A program made the position numbers and the translations under genes. DNA of 64,000 nucleotides. Source: Glycocaulis sp. GTDB lineage: Bacteria; Pseudomonadota; Alphaproteobacteria; Caulobacterales; Maricaulaceae. The stretch is from NCBI GenBank assembly GCA_022565665.1, contig JAIUMI010000011.1:1-64000 (forward strand). The letters run 5' to 3'. Below, one piece after another: positions 56,638-64,000 of the stretch. Within the stretch, counting starts at the first letter, position 1; the number at the start of each line of letters is the position of its first letter. The notes under the pieces were generated by a model that saw only the letters and a list, made by a program, of their open reading frames with translations, was not told the origin of the DNA and made no database searches.

Positions 56638-59175
56638 ATGATTCGAACCCGGCCAGCGACCGGCGCCGCTCCCCGGCGCCAGCATGACCGGCTGGCTGCA
56701 GACGGGCAGCCGGCCGGACGGCGTGCGCTGTCCCGGCTGGTGCTGCTGGCCCTGATCGTGTTCGGCGCGGTATTCGGCGCGGTGATCTGGGCCAAGCTTC
56801 AGATGGAGTGGACCACCGCGCGCGCGGAGGCAGAGAACCGGCAGGCGCGCAGCGCGGCCTTTCTGGCGGAAAGCGTGACCGGGCGTCTCTCCGAAGCGCG
56901 CGGCGCGCTCAGCTTTGCAGCCGCCGGCCTGCGCGGCGATGACAATCCCGAAAGCCAGCTTCAGGTGGTGGAGAGCCTGGCCAGCTCCTCCTACATCGCT
57001 GGCGCGGCGCTATGGCTGCCCGATAGCGTGCCGGTAACGGCCGGGGCCCTGCCACCTGACATCGCGCTGGCCGCCGATGCGGCGCTGGGCAGTCCGCAAT
57101 GGATCGCGGCCATGGCCGGACCAGACGGATTCGTGGTGCTCGCCGCACCGGTTCAGGGCACGGACAGCCAGGTGGGTACGCTGCTGGCCTTTGCCGAACC
57201 GGCTCGCCTGATGGGCAGCGTGGATGGCAATCGCATAGCGGTGCTGACCGACGGGCTGGGCCGTACACTTGCCCTGCGCCCGGAGGCTCAGATTTCCGGT
57301 GCTCCGCTGGCTGCCGAGCGGTTCGGGATCGAGACACGCCGGGCCCGTGCCATTGGCGATGCGGGCGGCGGCGCGATCTCGGGTGCGCAGCTGGGCGATA
57401 GCGAGCATATTCTCGGCGTGGCACGGCTCGGCGAGGCACCGCTTTATGTCTACGCCCTCGCCCCCAGCGGGCTGGATACCGGCGCGTGGAATGCCACGCT
57501 GGTCTTCCACGCGCTCCTGTTCTTTGGCCCGCTCTTCACCGCGATCGCGTTCTACGTCGTGTTGCTGATGCAGTCGGGCGCGCTGAAGAAAACCGAGGCG
57601 CAATTGCGCGACTCCGCCCGCCGCTTCCGTCTGGCCATCGAGGGCGCGCGCTGCGGGGTCTGGGACTGGGATATGGAGACCGACGAGGTGTTCATCACCG
57701 ACTCCTTTGCCCGCATGCTTGGCCTGACCGATACCAGCCGGCTGGCCGGGACCGACTTCCTGCAATTGCTCGGTTCGGAGGACCGTTCACGCCTGCGTAC
57801 CGCCATACGGGGCGCCGCGCGCGAGGGCGAGGTCGATCTGGAGGTGCGCGCGCAGCATCTGGCGGTCTGGGTGCAGATGCGCGGGCGGCTTCTGTCCAGC
57901 GAAAGCTCGGCGGCGGGCCCGCGCCTTGTCGGCGTTGCCATCGACGTGACCGAACGCAAGGGCGCGCAGGCACGGGTGGCTGCGGCAGAGACACGTCTGC
58001 GCGCGGCTCTGGAATCGATGACCGAAAGCTTTGCGCTGTGGGACTCCCGCCGGCGGCTGGTCCTGTGGAACCGCAAGTTCCGGGACTTCTTCCACCTGCC
58101 GGAGGGCTCCTTGCGGCCGGGCATGGCCTATGAGGCCGTGGAAGCGGCAGCCGCCCCCTCCATCCGTGATGTGCACAATAGCGAGAATGACGGGGAGTCC
58201 TACCAGATGGAACTCGCCGACGGGCGCTGGCTGCACTATTCGGAGCGGCAGACGGCCGATGGCGGTCTGGTCAGTGTGGGCGCCGACATCACTCTGCTCA
58301 AGCAGCAGGAAGCCGAGCTGATGGACAGTGAACGCGAGCTGCGCCGTACGGTGGAAACGCTTGAGCAATCCCGCGCGCAGATCCACGAGCTGGCCGAAAG
58401 CCATCGCCGCGAGAAACTGCGCGCCGAGGAAGCCAATCGCTCCAAGTCTGAATTTCTCGCCAATATGAGCCATGAGCTGCGTACCCCGCTCAACGCCATT
58501 ATCGGCTTTTCGGAGATGATGAAGACGCAGATGTTCGGCGCGCTCGGCCATGACCGCTATGTCGAATATGCCGGCGACATTCATAGCTCCGGCACGCACC
58601 TGCTCTCGCTGATCAACGATATTCTCGATATGTCCAAGGTGGAGGCTGGCAAGTTCAACCTGCAGACCGAGCCGGTCGATGCGGGCGAGATCATCGAACA
58701 ATGCCTGCGTCTTATCTCGGCGCGCGCGCAGGAAAAGAGCCTGCAGATGCGCGTGGAAGCCCGGGACCTGCCCGAGGTGGAGGCTGACCCGCGCGCCCTC
58801 AAGCAGATACTCATAAATCTGATGACCAATGCAGTGAAATTCACCCCCGCTGGCGGACAGGTGGTCGTGCGCGGCTTCGAGGCGGCAGACGGGATCGTGC
58901 TACAGGTCGCCGATACCGGCATCGGCATTGCCGAGGAAGACCTACCACGGCTTGGCCGCCCGTTCGAGCAGATCGAAAGCCAGCATTCCAAGAGCCATCA
59001 GGGCTCAGGCCTCGGACTTGCCCTGTCGAAATCCCTTATCGAGCTGCATGGCGGGGAGTTGCGCATCGATTCCGCGCTTGGAAAGGGCACGACCGTGTCC
59101 TTCACCATTCCGGCCACACCGGTCAGCCAGAACCCGCAAGGTGATGGTGAAACGATGATCGAGGCGGCAGAATAG
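56638..59175 (+). CDS. PleC/DivJ/PdhS-type sensor histidine kinase
   Basis: An 845-residue membrane kinase, about the size of Caulobacter PleC. Helices at about 34-54 and 285-310 frame a periplasmic domain. Two PAS-like regions follow (FRLAIEGARCGVWDWDMETD and RAALESMTESFALWDSRRRL), then a coiled linker. The dimerisation/phosphorylation site is NMSHELRTPLNAIIGFSEMM, followed by the MFGALGHDRYVEYAGDIHSS segment that marks the PleC-DivJ-PdhS group. The ATPase boxes NLMTNAVKFTPAGGQ, VADTGIGIAEEDL and SGLGLALSKSLIELHGG are complete. Such kinases phosphorylate or dephosphorylate DivK/PleD and control polarity and the cell cycle. Orthology to PleC is likely but not proven. Confidence 0.85.
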   Translation: MIRTRPATGAAPRRQHDRLAADGQPAGRRALSRLVLLALIVFGAVFGAVIWAKLQMEWTTARAEAENRQARSAAFLAESVTGRLSEARGALSFAAAGLRGDDNPESQLQVVESLASSSYIAGAALWLPDSVPVTAGALPPDIALAADAALGSPQWIAAMAGPDGFVVLAAPVQGTDSQVGTLLAFAEPARLMGSVDGNRIAVLTDGLGRTLALRPEAQISGAPLAAERFGIETRRARAIGDAGGGAISGAQLGDSEHILGVARLGEAPLYVYALAPSGLDTGAWNATLVFHALLFFGPLFTAIAFYVVLLMQSGALKKTEAQLRDSARRFRLAIEGARCGVWDWDMETDEVFITDSFARMLGLTDTSRLAGTDFLQLLGSEDRSRLRTAIRGAAREGEVDLEVRAQHLAVWVQMRGRLLSSESSAAGPRLVGVAIDVTERKGAQARVAAAETRLRAALESMTESFALWDSRRRLVLWNRKFRDFFHLPEGSLRPGMAYEAVEAAAAPSIRDVHNSENDGESYQMELADGRWLHYSERQTADGGLVSVGADITLLKQQEAELMDSERELRRTVETLEQSRAQIHELAESHRREKLRAEEANRSKSEFLANMSHELRTPLNAIIGFSEMMKTQMFGALGHDRYVEYAGDIHSSGTHLLSLINDILDMSKVEAGKFNLQTEPVDAGEIIEQCLRLISARAQEKSLQMRVEARDLPEVEADPRALKQILINLMTNAVKFTPAGGQVVVRGFEAADGIVLQVADTGIGIAEEDLPRLGRPFEQIESQHSKSHQGSGLGLALSKSLIELHGGELRIDSALGKGTTVSFTIPATPVSQNPQGDGETMIEAAE

Positions 59176-59181
59176 ACCGGC

Positions 59182-59703
59182 TTACTCTTCGGAGGCATCC
59201 CTGCCCTGGCGGCGTTCGCGCTCACGCCGGCCGCGCCCCTCACGCCCGCGCGGAGCATAAGCCGCTTCCAGCGCAGCGGCACGGGTTTCGGGATCCAGAT
59301 CGGCCACGATGGCCAGAATGACCTGCTCGCCCGCCGCGTCGATTTCGGCGCGAAGGGCCCGGAACTCGGCCATGGAAGCCAGCACGGCATCACGATCGAA
59401 CTCGGCAGCCGCCATGGCCTGATTGGCCCGGCGGCGCGCCTCGAAGGACTGCCGCAATAGCGGGCGCATATCGCGCAGGCCTTCGCGCAGCTCACGCCGG
59501 GCGACTTCCTGCCTGTCCTCGGGCAGCGCTGCGATGAAGGCGCGCGGATTGAAGGACCCGCGGATCAGCACGCGTTCGGCAGGCGCTTCCACCCGCGCTT
59601 CGTTCACCTTGCGCTGTATCAGCACCCCGGCCAGCACGCCATTGGCGAGCAGGGAGACAATCAGCAATATGATCCAGACCCTGCGGCCCGCGAACACGCC
59701 CAT
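59182..59703 (-). CDS. periplasmic heavy-metal sensor/Spy-like (CnrR-type) protein
   Basis: A 173-residue protein with an N-terminal membrane helix (VWIILLIVSLLANGVLAGVL) and a helical periplasmic part with LPEDRQEVARRELREGLRDM and RQSFEARRRANQAMAAAEFD. This is the CnrR/CpxP/Spy-like 'heavy-metal resistance' fold. The tail is rich in Arg and Glu (GREGRGRRERERRQGRDASE). It is the last gene of the sigma-factor operon and starts one base from the anti-sigma gene end. It may sense metals or misfolded protein and control the anti-sigma factor. Confidence 0.8.
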   Translation of the reverse strand: MGVFAGRRVWIILLIVSLLANGVLAGVLIQRKVNEARVEAPAERVLIRGSFNPRAFIAALPEDRQEVARRELREGLRDMRPLLRQSFEARRRANQAMAAAEFDRDAVLASMAEFRALRAEIDAAGEQVILAIVADLDPETRAAALEAAYAPRGREGRGRRERERRQGRDASEE

Positions 59704-60125
59704 CAGCGCGCCTCCTCCTGCACCCAGTCGGCGATATAGTCATACCCGTCATCGGCAAAGCCTGAATAGGCCGCCGCATAGGCCGCACTGTCGAGATTGC
59801 CGCCTTCAAGGCTCGCCCCGCCCCAGCCAAGGCCAAGCCCGGCGGAGAGGGCCAGCACCGCCGCGAGCTGCATCCAGCGCGGAGCAAAGCGCGTCTCGGC
59901 CAGACCGGCCTCGAGAATGCGCGCTGCCAGTGCGTCAGACGGTTCCGGGGTGTGGGCACCTGCCAAAAGCGTGTCCAGCCCGGCTGCCGCCTCTCGGATG
60001 GCCTTGGCCGTGTCCGGCTCGGCGCACTCAAAGGCGAGCGCATCGGCGCGCTCGGCCGGTGGCCAGCGCGACGGATCGGCTCCGTAGGCCGTCAGAATGG
60101 CTTCAAAGCGCTGTGCGTCCATCAT
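59703..60125 (-). CDS. anti-sigma factor-like membrane protein
   Basis: A 140-residue protein. The N-terminal AILTAYGADPSRWPPAERAD is typical of alphaproteobacterial proteins encoded next to ECF sigma factors. One membrane helix (RWMQLAAVLALSAGLGLGWG) is followed by a short periplasmic tail (YSGFADDGYDYIADWVQEEA). It overlaps the sigma-factor gene by 4 bp. It likely holds the sigma factor inactive at the membrane. Confidence 0.75.
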   Translation of the reverse strand: MMDAQRFEAILTAYGADPSRWPPAERADALAFECAEPDTAKAIREAAAGLDTLLAGAHTPEPSDALAARILEAGLAETRFAPRWMQLAAVLALSAGLGLGWGGASLEGGNLDSAAYAAAYSGFADDGYDYIADWVQEEAR

Positions 60126-60817
60126 GTTGGGTCTCCCCGGCTCTGGCTCAGCGAGCCGATCAGTTCCTGCGCCTCGCCCATCAGGGCCTGCCGCAATGTG
60201 CGTCTTGCGCGCGAGAGAAGCGATTCCACCGCCTCGACACTCACCTCCATCACTTCGGCTGCCTCGATATTGGACATTTCCTGGAAGTGACAGAGTTCAA
60301 GGGCCAGTCTCTGGCGCTCCGGCAGGGCCGCAATCGCGGCGTGCACCTGAAGCGCGCTATCGGTTCCAGCCATCACCGCTTCGGCGTTCGCCGCGCCATC
60401 AGGCTGGTCGTAATCTTCCGGCAGGGCCGCCTCGCGGCGCTTGCGCAGCCGGTCATAGCAAAGATTGACCGCGATGCGCAGAACCCAGCTTTCAAACCTT
60501 GCGGTGCCGGGCGTCCAGCTGTTCGCCTTGCGCCAGACCCGCAAATACGTCTCCTGCGCCACATCTTCGGCCTCGGCCCGGTCGCCCAGAAGGCGGAAGG
60601 CCGTGCCGGTAATGCGTGGCAGGGTGCGCGCGATGAAAGCCTGCATGGTGCTGTCATCACCGCGCGCGAGTGCCTTTGCCAGCGCCGCGTCGCTGTCAGG
60701 GGGGCTGGCCCGTCCGGACCCGGTAATGACGCGCAGAACCGGCCGGATGGGGGCCTCCCTGACAAACGCGCTGGCGGGTAAGGGCCTAGTCGCGGCTGCG
60801 GCGTTGACGGCGTTCAC
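60122..60817 (-). CDS. ECF-family RNA polymerase sigma factor
   Basis: A 231-residue protein. Sigma region 2 is seen in FRLLGDRAEAEDVAQETYLR and RFESWVLRIAVNLCYDRLRK, and region 4 in LPERQRLALELCHFQEMSNI and EAAEVMEVSVEAVESLLSRA. The first 50 residues are not conserved. The true start may be internal, because the frame begins inside the end of the EF-hand gene (32-bp overlap). It would direct expression of the adjacent operon, including itself. The stimulus is probably metal or envelope stress, from the CnrR-like protein. Confidence 0.88.
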   Translation of the reverse strand: MNAVNAAAATRPLPASAFVREAPIRPVLRVITGSGRASPPDSDAALAKALARGDDSTMQAFIARTLPRITGTAFRLLGDRAEAEDVAQETYLRVWRKANSWTPGTARFESWVLRIAVNLCYDRLRKRREAALPEDYDQPDGAANAEAVMAGTDSALQVHAAIAALPERQRLALELCHFQEMSNIEAAEVMEVSVEAVESLLSRARRTLRQALMGEAQELIGSLSQSRGDPT

Positions 60818-61382
60818 CGCGCTCGCCCCTTTGACCGCGCTGGGCCCGCATCTCGGCCATACGCTCCTGCACCGCCTCGACGCTTACTGAATCATTGCCT
60901 TCACCGGCCCAGCGGTCAAACATCGCATTGCCGCGCGCCTCGAAATCGGCCCGGGTGATCTCCCGGTCGGCCCACTCACGGCGCTCGCCGGAGCGCTGGC
61001 CCCACTGACGCCGCTCGACAGTGCGCCCGGCCCGTTCGCCGCGCTCGGCCCGGCGCTCTGCCCAGCGTTCGCGCATAAGCTCACGGTCCTCCGCATTGAT
61101 GACGCCATCATTATTGACGTCCATGCGGTCGAACTGGGCGTTGTGGTGGGCGAGGAATTCCTCACGGGTGATGATGCCGTCATCATTGGCGTCCATACGG
61201 TTCAGACGCTCCGCAAACGCCTCCGGGCTCCAGCGGCGCTGCATGTAGCGCCCGCGGCGCTCGGTGCGCTCGCCCGCCTCGGCTTCCTGGGCCACAGACG
61301 CGGCATGGGCGCCCACGGCAACAGCCGGAACGGCCGTAAAGCCCAGCGCCAGCGCGGTAACGAGTTTCAGGGAAGTTTTCAT
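60786..61382 (-). CDS. secreted EF-hand protein
   Basis: A 198-residue protein with a Sec signal peptide (MKTSLKLVTALALGFTAVPA). Two canonical EF-hands are clear: RMDANDDGIITREEFLAHHN and RMDVNNDGVINAEDRELMRE, both with the D-x-[DN]-x-DG pattern. A degenerate third site (WAGEGNDSVSVEAVQERM) follows. The rest is rich in Arg and Glu. It is the first gene of the minus-strand unit with the sigma factor. It likely binds Ca2+ or other metal in the periplasm. ATG 61382 is the start; a longer frame adds a non-signal prefix. Confidence 0.85.
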   Translation of the reverse strand: MKTSLKLVTALALGFTAVPAVAVGAHAASVAQEAEAGERTERRGRYMQRRWSPEAFAERLNRMDANDDGIITREEFLAHHNAQFDRMDVNNDGVINAEDRELMRERWAERRAERGERAGRTVERRQWGQRSGERREWADREITRADFEARGNAMFDRWAGEGNDSVSVEAVQERMAEMRAQRGQRGERGERRQRRSRD

Positions 61383-61451
61383 GGGGATTGTCTCCAGATG
61401 CTTGGTCCAGCAGTTGTCCCTCTGCACCTGGAATAACGCGGGCTGACCGGC

Positions 61452-64000
61452 CTATCCGTCGCCCGTCTCTGACAAATCACCTATCTGGCTGATAAATATG
61501 TCCCTTACCGCATGGGCGGTCTCGTTCAGCCCGTCGGACAACGCCTCCAGCGTGTCAAAACCGGCCTCGCGGGCGAGCCTGCCGGCAAAAGGCCCGCTGG
61601 CCTCGCCGGCATCAAACCCGCTGCCATGAGCCAGCCGCGTCAGCTGGGTCACATCGCCATAGAGCCGGTGCGCATCCGCCAGCGCCTTCGCATCGGCCTT
61701 GTCCAGCACGCCCTTACTGGCCAGCAGATCCAGCGCCTCGCGGGTAGACGGATATGGCCCCATCTGATGTGCCACCAGCCCCGCCTGCACAATGAACTCG
61801 ATATCAATCAGACCACCGGGGCGCATTTTGAGATCCCAGGTGGACCCTGCCGGCTTGTCGCGCTCCAGCCGCGCGCGCATGTCCAGCGCCGCCTTGCGGA
61901 TATCGCCTTGCGACAGGCCGTGCGCGTTCACTGCCGCGCGAATTGCCCCCTCCATGGCCTTGTCCTTGCCACTTGACGCAATGATGGCCGCGCGCGTCAT
62001 CGCCATGCGCTCCCACACCCAGGCCTCCTCCCGGTAATAGGTCCCGAAGCGTTGCAGGGAGACCGCGACCGGCCCGGCCGATCCGGACGGCCTCAGCGCC
62101 AGATCAACCGGATAGAGCTCACCTTCCTCGGTCGGCGCAGAGAGCGCTGCGACCAGCCTCTGCGTAAAGCGGGCAAACCAGACTGACGCCTCCAGAGGCC
62201 GTTCGCCCGAAGAGCGCTCCTTGCTCGCCTCGTAGACCACGATGAGATCGAGATCGGAATCAGCCGAAAGCTCGCCGCCGCCGAGCTTGCCCATGCCCAG
62301 CACATGCCAGCGGCCCGGCGCAGGGCCGTGACGGGCGGCGATCTCTGCTTCGGCAGCCCTCGCCATGGCCCTTACCGAGATCGCGGCCAGCACCGAATAG
62401 GCGTTTGCCGCCTCGCTCGCCCTGGCCCGCCCGCGCAATAGCTGCGCCCCGATGCGCAGGCGCTCCTCGCGCACGATGCGGCGGGCCTCGTTGATCTGCC
62501 CTTCAAACCCGTCCGCCCGTTTCAGGCGGGCGGTGTAGGCGTCTTCGTCCATCGGCCCGGTTTCAGACAGCGGGGTGGTGAAGACCGGCTCCAGCATCAC
62601 ATCGAGCAGAGCCGGGCGTTGACCGATCTGCTCGGCAAGGCGCGGAGCAAGGCCCAATATGGTGATCAGCTCGTCGGCGAGCTCCGGATGATTGATCAGC
62701 AAGGAGAGCGGCTGCACGCCGGACGGCAGGCCCTCGAAGAAGACCGCAAACCGGGTGAAGGTGGCGTCAGGATCGCCCGTGGCGCCAATAGCTTCCACAA
62801 GGCGCGGGGCGAGGCGGGAGAAAAGCCGTCTTGCCCGTTCGGTGCGCGCGGCCCGCGCCCGGCCCGCCGCCCATCCGGCCAGCTGGTGCCAGATGCGCAC
62901 CGGGTCGGAGAAGCCGAGCTTTTCCAGCGTCGCCAGCGTATCCGGCTCCGGCTCCACGCCGGTGAGCACCAGGCTACCCGCGCTGGTGGCAAGGCTCTCG
63001 CCATCGGCAAACTGCTCGGAGAAGGCCGTGTGGACGGCCTTAAGCGCCTCCTCGACGCGTGCATCGAACGCACCGAGCTCTGCATCCCCGGACAGCGCGG
63101 CGACCGCCCTGCGGCGTTCAGCATCGGCGGGCAGAACTTGCGTCTGTGCATCGTCGAGCATCTGGATCCGGTGCTCGCAATGGCGCAGGAAGGTGTAGGC
63201 TCCCCTCAGGCGCTTCGCCTCGTCTGCATCGACCAGCTCGGCGTCCGCCAATGCTGCCAGCGCTTTCAGCGTGCCGGGCACGCGTACGCTGGCTCTGCGG
63301 CCGCCAAAAACAAGCTGGATCACCTGAGCGTAGAACTCCACCTCGCGAATGCCGCCAAGGCCGAGTTTCAGATCATGACCCGCCACTTCCAGCACCGCCC
63401 GGTTGCCCACCGCCTGCATCTGCTTGGCCAGCGCGCGGATGTCCTCAACGGCGGCATAGTCCAGCGTGCGCCGCCAGATGAAGGGTTCCAGATCACCGAT
63501 AAAGGCATTCCCGGCCCGGATATCGCCCGCGATCGCGCGCGCCTTGGCATAGGCGGCCCGCTCCCAGTTCTGGCCCCCGGCCTCGAAATAGTGCCGGGCC
63601 ATATCGGCATTGATGCACAAGGGCGTGGAGGACGGATCAGGGCGCAGACGCAGATCGGTGCGAAAGACGTAGCCCGCCGGCGTCATTTCGCTCAGCAGGC
63701 GCACAAGGCTCTGGGCGAGCTTGGTGGCCGTGCGCTGGGCCTCCCGCCCCTCCGGCGGCGTGAACAGCTCCGGCTCATAGGCCAGAACCAGATCAATGTC
63801 GGAGGAATAGTTGAGCGAACGCGTTCCCAGCTTGCCCAATGCCAGCACGATGAGCCCCGGCACGGGATTGTCCTCGTTCCCCTCAAACCCCGCCACCCGC
63901 GCCGCATAGCCGAGCGCGCCCTTCACGGCGGCATCGGCAAAGTCCGATAGCGCGGCCGTAGTCTCTTCCAGCGTCCACGCGCCAGAGAGGTCGGCCAGCG
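61452..64000 (-). CDS. glnE: GlnE: glutamine synthetase adenylyltransferase/deadenylase, C-terminal 848 residues
   Basis: The frame runs off the right edge; about 110-130 N-terminal residues of a normal 950-980-residue enzyme are missing from view. Both nucleotidyltransferase centres are present: LGTRSLNYSSDIDLVLAYEP in the N-terminal (deadenylase) half and GGGELSADSDLDLIVVYEAS in the C-terminal (adenylylase) half, each with the DxD metal site. The enzyme adds or removes AMP on glutamine synthetase under control of PII. The stop at 61452 follows the EF-hand gene start by 69 bp. The first Met-type codon at 63926 is internal, not the start. Confidence 0.95.
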   Translation of the reverse strand, partial: LADLSGAWTLEETTAALSDFADAAVKGALGYAARVAGFEGNEDNPVPGLIVLALGKLGTRSLNYSSDIDLVLAYEPELFTPPEGREAQRTATKLAQSLVRLLSEMTPAGYVFRTDLRLRPDPSSTPLCINADMARHYFEAGGQNWERAAYAKARAIAGDIRAGNAFIGDLEPFIWRRTLDYAAVEDIRALAKQMQAVGNRAVLEVAGHDLKLGLGGIREVEFYAQVIQLVFGGRRASVRVPGTLKALAALADAELVDADEAKRLRGAYTFLRHCEHRIQMLDDAQTQVLPADAERRRAVAALSGDAELGAFDARVEEALKAVHTAFSEQFADGESLATSAGSLVLTGVEPEPDTLATLEKLGFSDPVRIWHQLAGWAAGRARAARTERARRLFSRLAPRLVEAIGATGDPDATFTRFAVFFEGLPSGVQPLSLLINHPELADELITILGLAPRLAEQIGQRPALLDVMLEPVFTTPLSETGPMDEDAYTARLKRADGFEGQINEARRIVREERLRIGAQLLRGRARASEAANAYSVLAAISVRAMARAAEAEIAARHGPAPGRWHVLGMGKLGGGELSADSDLDLIVVYEASKERSSGERPLEASVWFARFTQRLVAALSAPTEEGELYPVDLALRPSGSAGPVAVSLQRFGTYYREEAWVWERMAMTRAAIIASSGKDKAMEGAIRAAVNAHGLSQGDIRKAALDMRARLERDKPAGSTWDLKMRPGGLIDIEFIVQAGLVAHQMGPYPSTREALDLLASKGVLDKADAKALADAHRLYGDVTQLTRLAHGSGFDAGEASGPFAGRLAREAGFDTLEALSDGLNETAHAVRDIFISQIGDLSETGDG

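Noticed and set aside
61452-63926. glnE start at 63926
   Set aside because: This codon is internal (GTG). The frame stays open to 64000 with conserved GlnE residues, so the gene continues beyond the window.
1-64000. tRNA, rRNA or riboswitch genes
   Set aside because: None recognised while reading; a covariance-model search (Rfam, tRNAscan) would be decisive.

Overview
The window is high-GC DNA from a Gram-negative alphaproteobacterium, most probably a Caulobacterales/Maricaulales-type (Hyphomonadaceae-like) organism. The reasons are a PleC/DivJ/PdhS-type sensor kinase next to glnE, a CtrA-type box, TonB, TRAP and autotransporter proteins, and a typical alphaproteobacterial ECF-sigma/anti-sigma pair. 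No rRNA or tRNA gene, phage or CRISPR array was recognised.

Layout. (1) 1-575: remains of two insertion sequences (the tail of an IS3-type transposase, and N- and C-terminal scraps of an IS6-like transposase). (2) 650-8701: a DsbA/kappa-GST-like protein, then a tightly overlapping eight-gene Mrp cation/proton antiporter operon in the order E-F-G-(DUF4040+B)-C-D-D-D. This is the archaeal Mbh-type order and has three NuoL/MrpD-like subunits. (3) 8698-21000: one 4,100-residue glycine-rich autotransporter with about fifty repeats, preceded by a perfect CtrA-type box and a 17-bp palindrome. (4) 21207-55822: about 35 kb of catabolic and transport genes. (5) 55970-64000: chromosomal housekeeping and regulatory genes: a conserved hypothetical protein, a PleC-like kinase, a metal/envelope-stress sigma module with an EF-hand protein, and the C-terminal part of GlnE.

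The main discovery candidate is region 4. Eight intergenic regions, several of them divergent promoters, carry the same 16-bp palindrome (consensus AAAWGATATATCMTTT). Together they can account for nearly every transcription unit between 21.2 and 55.8 kb. The genes look like one pathway. A TonB receptor and a TRAP transporter would bring the substrate in. Secreted or lipidated proteins (DUF1838, two CpcT/CpeT-like proteins, a Tat-type amine oxidase, a VOC lipoprotein, a LolA-like protein) would act in the envelope. In the cytoplasm there are a PaaK-like ligase, an amidase, two MmgE/PrpD proteins, two CaiB/BaiF CoA-transferases and a class I CoA-transferase, an acyl-CoA dehydrogenase, a MaoC hydratase, a CitE/HpcH lyase, a thioesterase, a zeta GST isomerase, an FAH hydrolase, an SDR, an MDR reductase and a methyltransferase.

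The MaoC, acyl-CoA dehydrogenase, VOC, MmgE/PrpD, CaiB, CitE and TRAP set resembles the Pseudomonas aeruginosa itaconate locus as recalled. This suggests the lower pathway ends in citramalyl-CoA-like cleavage. The true substrate is not known. The presence of several calycin-type (bilin-lyase-like) proteins and a HapK-like protein makes a pyrrole or bilin breakdown product a speculative candidate. No regulator for the palindrome is encoded in the window. HicAB, a DUF433/DUF5615 pair and an HNH nuclease are passengers inside the cluster.
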